This document shows, piece by piece, positions 49,340 to 58,291 of a DNA stretch of 64,000 nucleotides. Where the stretch lies: the NCBI GenBank assembly GCA_964601735.1, contig CAZROO010000002.1, positions 66,289 to 130,288 of the forward strand, read 5' to 3'. The stretch is from DATAJX01 sp964601735. Its GTDB lineage: Bacteria > Pseudomonadota > Alphaproteobacteria > UBA2136 > UBA6156. Position numbers and translations under genes: made by a program. Position 1 is the stretch's first letter; every line of letters starts with the position of its first letter. The notes under the pieces are model-generated. The model saw nothing but the letters and a program-made list of their open reading frames with translations, searched no databases and was not told where the DNA came from.

Positions 49340-50715
49340 TGGCATTGTGGACGATTGACGAAGTGGCCAAGGCGTTGGGCCTTGGAGGCAAGTGGCCCAA
49401 AACGGCTATTGATTTCGTCACGCAGGACAGCCGCCTGGTCAAACCCGGCAGCCTGTTCGTGGCGCTGGCGGGTACGCCCAGTGGCGGGTTCGTCAGTAGC
49501 TTCGCCAGCGCGCGCGACGGCTGGGAGTTCGCCGCCCAGGCACAAGCCGCAGGCGCTACAGCCATCATTGTCCCACACGAAATCGACGGCATCAAAATCC
49601 CGCAACTGGTGGTGCCTGATACACTGATGGACGGCCTCTGGGCGCTGGCCCGCGCCGCGCGGGCGCGCTTCAAAGGCCCGGTCATCGGCCTCACCGGCAG
49701 TGCGGGCAAAACCAGCACCAAGGAATTTCTTGCCGCCTATCCCAAAGCCTCGGCCAGCCCCAGCAGTTTCAACAATTTCTGGGGCGTGCCGCTCACGCTC
49801 ATCAACGCCAACCCCAAGGCCAGTCTGTGGGTGGTGGAAATGGGCATGAACCAGCCCGGCGAAATCGCCCGCCTCAGCGAGCTGGCAAGACCCACCGTGG
49901 CGCTGGTGGTCAACGTCCAGCCGGTGCACCTCGAAAAACTCGGCAGCCTCGAAGCCATCCGCCACGAAAAGGTGAGCATCGCCAAAGGCCTGCCGCCCAA
50001 AGAGGGCATACTGGTGCTGCCGATGGACGTCGACGCGCCGGAATGGATTGGCCACACAATCAGGTTCGGCGACGCCAGTGAAGTACGTGAACTGCACCAC
50101 AAGGCAGTAGGCGAGCGCTGGAAAGTTGTAGCCGAAGTACGCAGCGAGCCGGTGCATTTCAGCCTCACGCCCGGCGCCCCGCACCGCCTGCATAACGCGC
50201 TGGCGGCGCTGGCCGCCATCCACGCTGCCGGGTTGGACGTGCAGGCGCTGGCCAAAAAGTTCAACAAGGTAGGTATCATGACGGGCCGCGGCGTCGAACA
50301 AACCGCAGGCGGCATCACCGTCATCGATGATAGCTTCAACGGTAATCCCGCCAGCGTCCGCGCGGCCATCGAAAGCCTGAAGGCTCGCCCCTTAAAGAAT
50401 GGCCGTCGCATTGCGATATTGGGTGACATGCTCGAACTGGGCGACGAAGCGCCGAAGTACCATGAAGGTCTGAATGAGTTCCTTATTGGTATCGACGGTA
50501 TCTACTGCGTCGGCCACCTGATGCGTCATCTCTACGACCTGCTGCCGGTCGATAAAGGCCTGGGCTGGCACGACGACCCGGCCACCATCGACGTGCAAAA
50601 AATCGCCCACCTGCTGCGTCCGGGCGATGTCGTCGTGGTCAAGGGCAGCAAAAAAATGTTCTGGGTGAACAAGTTTGTGCCCAGGCTGCTGGCGGCCCTG
50701 CAATCAAAAGCGTAG
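49339..50715 (+). CDS. murF: UDP-MurNAc-pentapeptide synthetase MurF
   Basis: MurF adds D-Ala-D-Ala to the UDP-MurNAc-tripeptide. The 458-residue product has the ATP loop GLTGSAGKTSTKE, the NNFWGVPLTLIN segment (family N-N-x-x-G-x-P), MGMNQPGEIARL, DDSFNGNPASVRAAIE and LGDMLELG, all characteristic. It starts inside the murE stop and lies 8 bp before mraY, in classical order. Confidence 0.96.
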   Translation: MALWTIDEVAKALGLGGKWPKTAIDFVTQDSRLVKPGSLFVALAGTPSGGFVSSFASARDGWEFAAQAQAAGATAIIVPHEIDGIKIPQLVVPDTLMDGLWALARAARARFKGPVIGLTGSAGKTSTKEFLAAYPKASASPSSFNNFWGVPLTLINANPKASLWVVEMGMNQPGEIARLSELARPTVALVVNVQPVHLEKLGSLEAIRHEKVSIAKGLPPKEGILVLPMDVDAPEWIGHTIRFGDASEVRELHHKAVGERWKVVAEVRSEPVHFSLTPGAPHRLHNALAALAAIHAAGLDVQALAKKFNKVGIMTGRGVEQTAGGITVIDDSFNGNPASVRAAIESLKARPLKNGRRIAILGDMLELGDEAPKYHEGLNEFLIGIDGIYCVGHLMRHLYDLLPVDKGLGWHDDPATIDVQKIAHLLRPGDVVVVKGSKKMFWVNKFVPRLLAALQSKA

Positions 50716-50723
50716 ATTAGGCC

Positions 50724-51803
50724 ATGCTGTATCACTTGCTGTTCCCGCTTACCAAATACGTCAGCTTCTTCAATTTGTTCCAGTACGTCACGGTACGGGC
50801 GGGCGGTGCCATGCTCACCGCGTTTTTGCTGGCACTGTGGTTCGGCCCCAAACTGATCGTGCATTTCCGCCTCTGGCAAAAGGGCGGCGATACGGTCAAG
50901 GAAGTCCTGCCGCACCAAACCAAGGCTGGAACACCCACTATGGGTGGCGCGCTGGTGGTTTCCACCCTCGTTATCAGCACCTTGCTGTGGTGCGTGCTCA
51001 CCAACCCCTACGTCTGGCTGGTGCTCGCCTTGGTGCTGGGCTTCGCCGCACTGGGTTTTGCCGACGACTACCTCAACCTCACCCGCCGCTGGAAGCGCGG
51101 TGTACCGGGCCGCATCCGCCTCGCATCAGGCGCGCTCGTCAGTGCGGCGTTTGTGGGTGGGTATGTCGCCATTTTCGGCCACGAAGCGACAGTGGTGCAC
51201 ATGCCGTTCTTCAAGCTGGCGGCGCTGGATTTCGGCCTCTATGGTTTTGTTTTGTTTTCTATTTTCGTCATCGTCGGTAGCGCCAACGCCGTCAACCTGA
51301 CAGATGGCCTCGATGGTCTCGTCAGCATCCCAGCCGTCATCGTCGCTACCACGCTGGCGGTTCTCTCTTACGTCATCGGCCGCGCCGATTACACCGCCTA
51401 CCTGCACCTGGCGCACCTGCCGGGCGCGGGCGAAGTGGCAGTAATGTGTGCCGCGCTGGCAGGCGCCATGCTTGGCTTCCTGTGGTTTAACGCACCGCCC
51501 GCGCGCATTTTTCTGGGCGATACCGGCTCGCTCCCAGTAGGTGCCATGCTCGGCGCGGTGGCGGTGCTCATCAAGCAGGAGTTCGCGCTGGCCATCATCG
51601 GCGGCCTGTTCGTGCTCGAAACTTTCTCTGTCATCATCCAGGTCATGAGCTTTAAGCTCACCGGCAAGCGGGTATTCCGCATGGCGCCGCTGCACCACCA
51701 TTTCGAGCAACTCGGCTGGCCCGAAAGCACCATCGTGGTACGCTTCTGGATCATCAGCCTCATCCTTGCCCTGCTGGGCCTCGCCACGCTCAAGCTGCGG
51801 TAG
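50724..51803 (+). CDS. mraY: Phospho-MurNAc-pentapeptide translocase MraY
   Basis: MraY makes lipid I on the inner membrane. The 359-residue product has about ten transmembrane helices. The catalytic and substrate motifs are GGDTVKEVLPHQTKAGTPTMGG (in parts), GFADDYLNL with the Mg-binding Asp pair, NAVNLTDGLDGL, FLGDTGSLPVG and MAPLHHHFE with three His. Everything is intact. murD starts 3 bp later. Confidence 0.97.
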   Translation: MLYHLLFPLTKYVSFFNLFQYVTVRAGGAMLTAFLLALWFGPKLIVHFRLWQKGGDTVKEVLPHQTKAGTPTMGGALVVSTLVISTLLWCVLTNPYVWLVLALVLGFAALGFADDYLNLTRRWKRGVPGRIRLASGALVSAAFVGGYVAIFGHEATVVHMPFFKLAALDFGLYGFVLFSIFVIVGSANAVNLTDGLDGLVSIPAVIVATTLAVLSYVIGRADYTAYLHLAHLPGAGEVAVMCAALAGAMLGFLWFNAPPARIFLGDTGSLPVGAMLGAVAVLIKQEFALAIIGGLFVLETFSVIIQVMSFKLTGKRVFRMAPLHHHFEQLGWPESTIVVRFWIISLILALLGLATLKLR

Positions 51804-51806
51804 TTT

Positions 51807-53174
51807 ATGCCTGATCTTCCCAAGAGTATGAAACTCGGTTTTACCAAAGCGGTACTGGTACACGGGCTGGGGCTGACCGGCACGGCGGTGGCTGCCGAAC
51901 TTGCACGCCGCGGCGTAAAGGTACTGGCCTGGGACGACAAACCCGAAAACCGCGCCAGCCTGCCCGCTGGTGTCGAACTCGCCTCCGCCACGCCCGACTG
52001 GAGCACCATCGAAGCCGTCATTAAAAGCCCAGGTATTTCCATGACTCATGGTCTGGTCAAAGCCGCGCAGGCCGCCGGGGTGGCCGTGATGGGTGATATG
52101 GATTTGCTCTGGCGTCGTGAGCAGGGCAGGGGTACCAAATTCATCGGCATCACCGGCACCAACGGCAAAAGCACCACCACCGCGCTCGTTGGCCACATCC
52201 TTAAAAACGCAGGCGTGCCAGTGGCGGTGGGTGGCAACATCGGCGAGCCGGTGCTGGGCCTGCCCGAGCTGCCCGAAGGCGGCTGGTACGTGCTGGAGAT
52301 GAGCAGCTTCCAACTCGAAACGCTGGCCGAGCTCAAGGTGGACGGCGGCCTGCTGCTGAACCTCACCCCCGACCACCTCGACCGACACGGCGACATGGAA
52401 GGCTACCTCGCCACCAAGCTGCGCCTGTTCAAACTGGCACAGGAGAACGCGGTGAAGGTGCTCGGCATCGACTCCGCACCGCTCAAGCAACTGGTGCGCA
52501 AGGGCGGCTTCACCAGCGTGAGCGTCACCGGCGAACTGGCCAGTTATCAAGTCGACGATGCAGGCGAACTGTGGCGTGGCGATAAACTGATGGGTGATGT
52601 CAGCGTGTTCGAGCGACTCCCCGGTGCGCACAACTGGCAAAACATCGCCTGTGCCTACGCGCTGCTCAAAGGCCTCAAGCTGGTCAGCGACGCGGAATTC
52701 TTTACCGGCGTGCAAACTTTCACCGGCCTGCCGCACCGGCTGGAGCGCGTGCGCCAAATTGATACGAGCTTTGGCAACGTGGGCTTCATCAACGACAGTA
52801 AAGCCACCAACGGCGACAGCGTCGTGCCCGCGCTCAAAAGCTTCGGCGACATTTTCTGGATTTGCGGTGGGCGGCCCAAAAGCGACGGGCTCGACGGCGT
52901 CATCAACGCAGGCGTACTCGGCAGCGTGCGCGCGGCCTTCACCATCGGCGAAGCCGGCCACGATTTCGCTATGGCACTGCGCGGGCAGGGCGTGCAGGCC
53001 TACGAGTGCGGCACGCTCGACAAAGCCATCCGCGACGCCTACGCCGCCGCCAAACAAAGCAATCTCGAAAAACCCGTGGTGCTGCTCTCCCCCGCCTGCG
53101 CCAGCTACGACCAGTTCCGCAACTACGAGCAACGCGGCGAAGCCTTCGCCAAAATCGTCCGGGGGCTCGACTAA
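51807..53174 (+). CDS. murD: UDP-MurNAc-L-alanine:D-glutamate ligase MurD
   Basis: MurD adds D-glutamate to UDP-MurNAc-L-Ala. The 455-residue product has the N-terminal Rossmann region (VHGLGLTGTAVA), the ATP loop GITGTNGKSTT, EMSSFQLE, NLTPDHLDRHG, NDSKATNGDS and the C-terminal LLSPACASYDQFRNYEQRG. It is the last plus-strand dcw gene. In standard order ftsW would follow; instead the 3' end overlaps the 3' end of lpxC by 4 bp, which marks the inversion joint. Confidence 0.97.
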   Translation: MPDLPKSMKLGFTKAVLVHGLGLTGTAVAAELARRGVKVLAWDDKPENRASLPAGVELASATPDWSTIEAVIKSPGISMTHGLVKAAQAAGVAVMGDMDLLWRREQGRGTKFIGITGTNGKSTTTALVGHILKNAGVPVAVGGNIGEPVLGLPELPEGGWYVLEMSSFQLETLAELKVDGGLLLNLTPDHLDRHGDMEGYLATKLRLFKLAQENAVKVLGIDSAPLKQLVRKGGFTSVSVTGELASYQVDDAGELWRGDKLMGDVSVFERLPGAHNWQNIACAYALLKGLKLVSDAEFFTGVQTFTGLPHRLERVRQIDTSFGNVGFINDSKATNGDSVVPALKSFGDIFWICGGRPKSDGLDGVINAGVLGSVRAAFTIGEAGHDFAMALRGQGVQAYECGTLDKAIRDAYAAAKQSNLEKPVVLLSPACASYDQFRNYEQRGEAFAKIVRGLD

Positions 53175-53986
53175 ACCAGTTTCCGCAGCAGCATATTGTT
53201 AACGGTATGCCCGGGCCGGTCGAGCGTAAAAGCGCCCAGCACCGGCTTACCGGCAAGGAACAGGTCGCCGATGGCATCGAGCGTTTTGTGGCGCACGGCT
53301 TCGTCGGCAAAGCGCAAACCACCGGGGTTCATGACCTCGCCGTTGTTGAGGAACATGACGCCGCCCTCAAGGCTGGCACCCTTGGCAAAACCGGCGGCCT
53401 GCGCCTGCTTGAGTTCGTCCTCGAGAATAAAGGTGCGCGCCGGAGCGATTTCAGCCTTATAGATTTCCGGCGTCAGCGTGCCGTGCCAGCGCTGCGCGCC
53501 GATTTTGGGGTGGGGAAAATCCACGCGGCAATCAAGGGTAAAGCTGCTGGCTGGCGCCGCCGTCAACGTGCGGTTGTTGTCCTCAAGACTGACCGGCTGG
53601 GCCACCTTCAAAAACTCGATGGGCTCATCAAGGCTCATGATGCGTGCCTGCTCGAGCAACTGCACCCAGGGCAGGGCCGATCCGTCCAGAATAGGCACTT
53701 CCGGCCCATCCACTTCAATTTCGATATCGGTGATGCCCATGCCGTGCAACGCCGAGAGCAAATGCTCAACGGTGGAAAGCGTCGTGCCGTGAGAATTCGT
53801 CAGCAGTGTGCACAGCGGGCTGGGGCGGGCATTCTGCGGCGCGAGCGTAAAGCTTTGGGGGTGCATGTCGGTGCGCGTCAGCGCAATGCCATCCTCAAAT
53901 GGCGCCAGCGTGACCTTGGCTTTCACACCGGTATGAACACCGATGCCCTCAATACTGACTTCGTGGGAAATGGTTTGGCGGAACAT
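53171..53986 (-). CDS. lpxC: UDP-3-O-acyl-N-acetylglucosamine deacetylase LpxC (short C-terminus)
   Basis: LpxC carries out the committed step of lipid A synthesis. The 271-residue product has GIGVHTG, the zinc ligand in TVEHLLSALHGMGI, the ILDGSALPW segment and HKTLDAIGDLFL with the second His and Asp ligands, then GHTVNNMLLR. It then stops, lacking the ~30-40-residue tail of longer LpxC proteins, where E. coli has its FtsH degradation signal. The catalytic core is complete. It lies 56 bp after ftsZ with its own terminator between, and converges on murD. Confidence 0.95.
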   Translation of the reverse strand: MFRQTISHEVSIEGIGVHTGVKAKVTLAPFEDGIALTRTDMHPQSFTLAPQNARPSPLCTLLTNSHGTTLSTVEHLLSALHGMGITDIEIEVDGPEVPILDGSALPWVQLLEQARIMSLDEPIEFLKVAQPVSLEDNNRTLTAAPASSFTLDCRVDFPHPKIGAQRWHGTLTPEIYKAEIAPARTFILEDELKQAQAAGFAKGASLEGGVMFLNNGEVMNPGGLRFADEAVRHKTLDAIGDLFLAGKPVLGAFTLDRPGHTVNNMLLRKLV

Positions 53987-54003
53987 GCCGCCCTTATAGC
54001 ATG

Positions 54004-54025
54004 AAAAGGGCGGCTGAGCCGCCCC
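54004..54025 (-). terminator. ftsZ terminator
   Basis: On the minus strand GGGCGGC-TCA-GCCGCCC followed by TTTTC lies 18 bp after the ftsZ stop and before lpxC. Confidence 0.75.
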
Positions 54026-54041
54026 AAATCAGGTAAGCGGG

Positions 54042-55217
54042 TTAATTCGCCTGACGACGCAGGAAAGCCGGGATTTCCAAATCGCCCCATTCATCGTCCT
54101 CCGCGGCTTCCTTGGCCTTGGCCTTGGTGGCGGCGGCGGTAAAATCCTTCACGTTCTGCACCGGAGCCGTCTCTTCAACGTGCTTGGGCTCCATCTTGGC
54201 AGCAGGCTTCAGCGCATTGAGGTCAAACGTACCGGTCGACTTCTTCTTGCCTTCGCCCAGGCCGGTGGCCACAACGGACACGCGAATCTTGCCCTTGAGG
54301 CTGGAATCGAACGCAGTGCCGAAAATAATGTTGGCTTCGGGGTCGACTTCCTCACGGATACGGTTGGCGGCTTCGTCCACTTCGTATAGTTGCAGGTCGT
54401 CTTCCGAGGCCGTGATGTTGATGAGAACGCCCTTGGCGCCGGAAAGGCTGATACCGTCCAGCAGCGGGCTGGAAATGGCCTGCTCGGCGGCTTGGATGGC
54501 CCGGCGTTCGCCTTCGGCTTCACCCGCGCCCATCATGGCCTGACCCATCTCGCTCATCACGGTCTTGATGTCATTGAAGTCGAGATTGATATGGCCGGGC
54601 ACCAGCATCAGGTCAGTCACGCCACGCACACCCTTATAAAGGATGTCGTCAGCCATCTTGAAAGCTTCCTTCAACGTAGTGCGCTCGGTGGCCACGCGGA
54701 AAAGGTTTTGGTTCGGAATGACGATGACGGTATCGGCAATTTCCTGCAACTGGCCCACGCCGCCTTCTGCCACGCGCATGCGGCGGTTGCCTTCAAATGC
54801 AAACGGCTTGGTGACCACGGCAACGGTTAAAATCCCTTGCTCGCGCGCTGCGCGGGCAATAACCGGGGCTGCGCCGGTGCCGGTGCCGCCGCCCATGCCG
54901 GCGGTGATGAACACCATGTGGCTGCCGCGGATGGCTTCGCAAATTTCTTCGTACGATTCCTCGGCGGCGGCGGCACCCACTTCGGGGTTGGCGCCCGCGC
55001 CCAGGCCTTCGGTCAGGGTACGGCCCAGGTGGAGTTTGATTTCGGCGCTTTGGCGTTCCATCACCTGCATGTCGGTGTTCGATACCGCAAAGGTGGCGCC
55101 GCGCAGCTCGGCCTTAATCATGTTCTCGACAGCGTTGCCGCCCGCGCCGCCCACGCCGATGACCATGATACGGGGCTGGTGGACGTTTTCCTTCACCATG
55201 CTGATATTGAGCGACAT
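54042..55217 (-). CDS. ftsZ: Cell division GTPase FtsZ
   Basis: FtsZ forms the division ring. The 391-residue product has GVGGAGGNAV, the tubulin signature GGGTGTGAAP at 109-118, the T7 loop region with NLDFNDIKTVMSEMG, a short Ala/Lys/Glu-rich linker of about 55 residues, and the C-terminal conserved peptide DLEIPAFLRRQAN that binds FtsA. ATG 55217 is the family start, with an AAGAAGA site just upstream; the frame extends 37 codons further without homology. A GANTC site (GAATC, 55264-55268) lies upstream, as with some CcrM-controlled alphaproteobacterial genes. Confidence 0.97.
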   Translation of the reverse strand: MSLNISMVKENVHQPRIMVIGVGGAGGNAVENMIKAELRGATFAVSNTDMQVMERQSAEIKLHLGRTLTEGLGAGANPEVGAAAAEESYEEICEAIRGSHMVFITAGMGGGTGTGAAPVIARAAREQGILTVAVVTKPFAFEGNRRMRVAEGGVGQLQEIADTVIVIPNQNLFRVATERTTLKEAFKMADDILYKGVRGVTDLMLVPGHINLDFNDIKTVMSEMGQAMMGAGEAEGERRAIQAAEQAISSPLLDGISLSGAKGVLINITASEDDLQLYEVDEAANRIREEVDPEANIIFGTAFDSSLKGKIRVSVVATGLGEGKKKSTGTFDLNALKPAAKMEPKHVEETAPVQNVKDFTAAATKAKAKEAAEDDEWGDLEIPAFLRRQAN

Positions 55218-55355
55218 CTGTCTTCTTTCGTAACTTTTTATTCTGGCGGGTGAGCCGAACTTGGAATCGATGTTACGCACCTGCGCCGCCGCGCGCCATA
55301 CCAATGCTGAAAAACCCGCCACACACACAAGAGAAATTGCCTACCCCGTGCGCTG

Positions 55356-55384
55356 TTGTGGTCACAGTTTATCTTTAGTATACA
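55356..55384 (+). promoter_or_regulatory. Candidate promoter of the deoxyribosyltransferase-like gene
   Basis: TTGTGG, a 17-bp spacer and TATACA lie 34 bp upstream of the ATG at 55418. The -35 box is weak. Confidence 0.4.
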
Positions 55385-55417
55385 AAATTAAGCCTTAACT
55401 CGTTGAGAGGAAACATC

Positions 55418-55966
55418 ATGAATATCGTTTATGCACGGCAGCCGTTGCCGCCCTTGGTTGATGGCAAGGTACCCAATAGCATGTTTCTGTTTGGCCCCAC
55501 GCCACGTGAAGAGAACATACCAAGCTGGCGCCCTCGGGCGCTGGATTTTCTGCGACAAGCACGGTTTAACGGCGTTGTGTTCGTACCGGAAAACGAAGAG
55601 TGGGGCCTGGATAAGGTCATTTATGAAGAACAGACCCGCTGGGAAATCACCGCAGCAGGCATCAGCAAGGTACGCGTGGTATGGATTCCACGCGAGCTGG
55701 CGCATATGCCTGCCTTTACCACCAATACCGAGTACGGCTTCGTTATCGCCTTCGACCCCGGAAGCGTAGTATTGGGTTGCCCGATGGGTGCCGTTAAGGT
55801 GGCCTACCAAAAGCAGCTGGCGCGGGACATTATGCTGCTGCATGCGGCCTTTGAAGCCGACATTGTACGCCGGTATGGCCAAGCTGCGCCGTTACCGGAA
55901 CCTATCCATACGTTTGAAACGTTGGAAGAAACTCTGTTCAAGGCCGTTGAAATAGCCGCTGCGTGA
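55418..55966 (+). CDS. Nucleoside 2-deoxyribosyltransferase-like protein
   Basis: This 182-residue protein has SMFLFGPTPREENIPSWRPR near the start, then ALDFLRQARFNGVVFVPENE and later WIPRELAHMPAFTTNTEYGF. This pattern (F-x-x-G-P-T-P-R, S-W-R, V-F-V-P-E) fits the Nuc_deoxyrib_tr_2 family of putative nucleoside 2-deoxyribosyltransferases. ATG 55418 has GAGAGGA eight bases upstream. It lies between ftsZ and ftsA but on the opposite strand, with its own terminator, so it is an insertion in the division cluster. No functional tie to division is evident. Confidence 0.8.
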   Translation: MNIVYARQPLPPLVDGKVPNSMFLFGPTPREENIPSWRPRALDFLRQARFNGVVFVPENEEWGLDKVIYEEQTRWEITAAGISKVRVVWIPRELAHMPAFTTNTEYGFVIAFDPGSVVLGCPMGAVKVAYQKQLARDIMLLHAAFEADIVRRYGQAAPLPEPIHTFETLEETLFKAVEIAAA

Positions 55967-55995
55967 AAAAAGCCGCCCCATAGGGCGGCTTTTTT
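55967..55995. terminator. Bidirectional terminator between the deoxyribosyltransferase-like gene and ftsA
   Basis: AAAAAAGCCGCCC-CATA-GGGCGGCTTTTTT serves both converging genes, so ftsA transcripts probably end here and do not reach ftsZ. Confidence 0.92.
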
Positions 55996-55999
55996 AAAT

Positions 56000-57247
56000 T
56001 CAAGAAGCGAACCGCAAAAGCCGGGCCATATTACCCACCCATTGCCCCAGCTTGCCGTCCTTTACGCGCACGCGGCTGGCCTGCGCGGCCTGGCGGGCGC
56101 CGTACATCAGCAGGCCCACGCCGGTGGCAAAGGCGGGGGCCGAAGAAAGGTCTGTCAGGCCCTGCACGCCGTTGGGGCGGGCGAGGCGAACACTCTTATC
56201 CATCACCACTTCGGCGAGTTGGCGCAGGCCGGTAAGCTGCGAACCGCCGCCGGTCAGCACCACGCGGCGGCCGATGGCGTTTTCGTAGCCGCTCTGTTCA
56301 ATCTTGTCGCGAATCAGCTCCAGCATTTCCTCGCAACGCGGCTGGATGATGCCGGAGAGCGCGCTCTTGGTCATGCGGATGGGCTCGTTGCCGGCATCCT
56401 CGCCCACCACGGGGATTTCAATCTCATCATCGGCGGTAATCAGGCTGGAAAGCGCGCAACCGTGCAGTACCTTGATGCGCTCTGCGGCGGAAAGCGGGGT
56501 GGAAATGCCACGCGCGATGTCGGCGGTCACATGCTGGCCGCCAATCGGAATCACGCCGGTGTAAACCAGCGCGCCGTCGGCATAAATGGCGATGTCCGAA
56601 CTGCCGCCACCAATGTCCACCAGCGCCACGCCAAGCTCGCGCTCGTCGTTCACCAGCGTCGAAAGCGCGCTGGCATAAGGCTGTACCACAAGGTCCTGCA
56701 CTTCAAGGTTGGCGCGTTCCACACAACGCACCACGTTGCGCAGCGCGGCGGTGGGGGCGGTGATGATGTGTACGTCGGCCTCGAGGCGGGCGCCGGTCAT
56801 GCCGCGCGGGTCACGGATGTCTGCCTGGCTGTCGAGCACGTACTTGGTGGCCTGGGCGTGGATAATCTGGCGGTCGCCCTCAATCTGGCGGGCGCGGGCC
56901 ACGTCGATGACCTTGAACACGTCGGCATCAGAAACCTCGTGGTTGGCATTCAACACCACCAGCCCGTCGGTCACGTGGCTCTTCAGGCCGACCCCGCCAA
57001 GGCTGACGAGCACGCCGGAAATCTCAACCCCCGCCATGTCCTCCGCCGCATGCACGGCTTCGCGGATGGCGGTCTCAGTCCGGTCCATGTCCACGATCTG
57101 GCCTTTTTTGAGGCCTGTGGAGGCATGCTGGCCGTAGCCCAGCACGTGTGGATTATAGAATTCGTCCAGTTCTGCGATAAAACACGCAACCTTGCTGCTG
57201 CCGATATCCAGCCCGGCGATAATCCGATTGCGACCGCGAGTGACCAT
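56000..57247 (-). CDS. ftsA: Cell division protein FtsA
   Basis: FtsA is the actin-like protein that tethers FtsZ to the membrane. The 415-residue product starts GLDIGSSKVACFIAELDE, has the SHVTDGLVVLNA-type 1C insert, VALVDIGGGSSDIAIY for phosphate binding, VVLTGGGSQLTGL, and ends in an amphipathic membrane-targeting helix (VGNMARLLRFAS). ATG 57247 is at the family start. It normally overlaps ftsQ; here a 190-bp foldback element separates them. Confidence 0.96.
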   Translation of the reverse strand: MVTRGRNRIIAGLDIGSSKVACFIAELDEFYNPHVLGYGQHASTGLKKGQIVDMDRTETAIREAVHAAEDMAGVEISGVLVSLGGVGLKSHVTDGLVVLNANHEVSDADVFKVIDVARARQIEGDRQIIHAQATKYVLDSQADIRDPRGMTGARLEADVHIITAPTAALRNVVRCVERANLEVQDLVVQPYASALSTLVNDERELGVALVDIGGGSSDIAIYADGALVYTGVIPIGGQHVTADIARGISTPLSAAERIKVLHGCALSSLITADDEIEIPVVGEDAGNEPIRMTKSALSGIIQPRCEEMLELIRDKIEQSGYENAIGRRVVLTGGGSQLTGLRQLAEVVMDKSVRLARPNGVQGLTDLSSAPAFATGVGLLMYGARQAAQASRVRVKDGKLGQWVGNMARLLRFAS

Positions 57248-57440
57248 GAGCGAGAGCCTACATCCCTATATTTTGTTGAGCTGTGCCGCTAACCGGCGGG
57301 ATGATGAAATGTGGCGCGGCGAAGCGCGGTGATGACGGAGCCATCATAAGCGAGACGCGACGCATTTTAGCGCCCGGCCGGTTGCGGCCCGAAGGGTTGA
57401 GCTTCAACACAGCCAACAAAATATAGGGATGTAGGCTCAT
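57248..57440. mobile_element. Foldback (MITE-like) element between ftsQ and ftsA
   Basis: The outer arms match over about 31 bp with one gap: GAGCCTACATCCCTATATTTTGTTG... on the left and its complement (CAACAAAATATAGGGATGTAGGCTC) on the right. Inner arms also pair (GCCGCTAACCGGC with GCCGGTTGCGGC). The whole gap between the ftsQ stop and the ftsA start is this element. It carries no credible gene. In the mRNA it would fold into one long hairpin. Confidence 0.85.
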
Positions 57441-58259
57441 TTATCCTTCCGTCGCGGGTTTATTGGTAACAGGCGTGTCTTTAACTTCCTGAGGTAACTG
57501 CAATATCACGCGGTCGGGTAGGCGCAAATCCACCGTGCCTGCATTGAGGGTAAGGATGTGGCGCGTTTGCTCTAGCGTATTCAGGGTGCCCAGCGCGGCA
57601 GCCGGGTCGTTCTCCGGTAGTTTCACCATCACCCCGCTGGCAAACGTCAAATCCCAGCGGCGTTCGCCCACCCATTCAACCTTTTTAAGCTGGCTTTCCA
57701 GGGCGGGCCATTCGGCTAGCAGGGCAAACAGCTTGGGCGCGGCGGCGGCGCTGCCGGTGCCTCGCAACTCCGGTAGGTTGCCGAATTCATAAGAGTTGCC
57801 TGAGGCACCCACCGGGTTAATCAGTGCCCCATCCTTGGTGACGATATAAGTCTTGCCGTCCTGTTTGATGATAGCCAGCGGTACATGCTCATACAACGAA
57901 ACCTTGATGTTGGCGGGTAGTTGCCGTTCCACCGCCGCCAGCCGCACCCAGGGCAGTTCTTCCAGGCGTGCGCGGGCGGCACGGGCGTCAAAACCCACCA
58001 GCGGGTCGCCTTTTTGCAGGCCGAGGGCTTGGGTCAATTGGTCCTTGGTGGTAAAAACCGCACCTTCAACCGTCACCTGTTCCACCCGCGCGCCGGTGGC
58101 TTGGGCCACCTTGTCCACTGTCCAGGCCGCCACCGGCACATGCCAGTGCCAAACGGTCCCGGCGGCAACAAGCACCCCCGTCCAGATACCGACCTTAAGC
58201 CCATTCTCCTTGGCAAACCTAATCCAACGCTGCACGCGCGCCTTAGGCTCCTGGGCCAC
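57441..58259 (-). CDS. ftsQ: Cell division protein FtsQ
   Basis: FtsQ is a bitopic member of the FtsQLB complex. The 272-residue product has a basic cytoplasmic start, a transmembrane helix (VGIWTGVLVAAGTVWHW), a POTRA domain (VEQVTVEGAVFTTKDQLTQAL, then DPLVGFD), and the beta domain with ELPWVRLAAVERQLPANIKV and EHVPLAIIKQDGKTYIVTKDG. The start appears to be GTG 58259, as no ATG is in frame between it and the ddl stop 33 bp upstream. Both neighbours fit the order ddl-ftsQ-ftsA. Confidence 0.93.
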   Translation of the reverse strand: MAQEPKARVQRWIRFAKENGLKVGIWTGVLVAAGTVWHWHVPVAAWTVDKVAQATGARVEQVTVEGAVFTTKDQLTQALGLQKGDPLVGFDARAARARLEELPWVRLAAVERQLPANIKVSLYEHVPLAIIKQDGKTYIVTKDGALINPVGASGNSYEFGNLPELRGTGSAAAAPKLFALLAEWPALESQLKKVEWVGERRWDLTFASGVMVKLPENDPAAALGTLNTLEQTRHILTLNAGTVDLRLPDRVILQLPQEVKDTPVTNKPATEG

Positions 58260-58291
58260 CCCCAGGTTAGGCTTAAAGGCATGCAGTTCGG

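Noticed and set aside
51126..53132. 668-codon open frame opposite mraY and murD
   Set aside because: It is a codon-bias shadow of two well-supported essential genes, without recognisable motifs.
57258..57440. 60-codon frame between ftsQ and ftsA
   Set aside because: It lies wholly inside the foldback element and reflects its arms.
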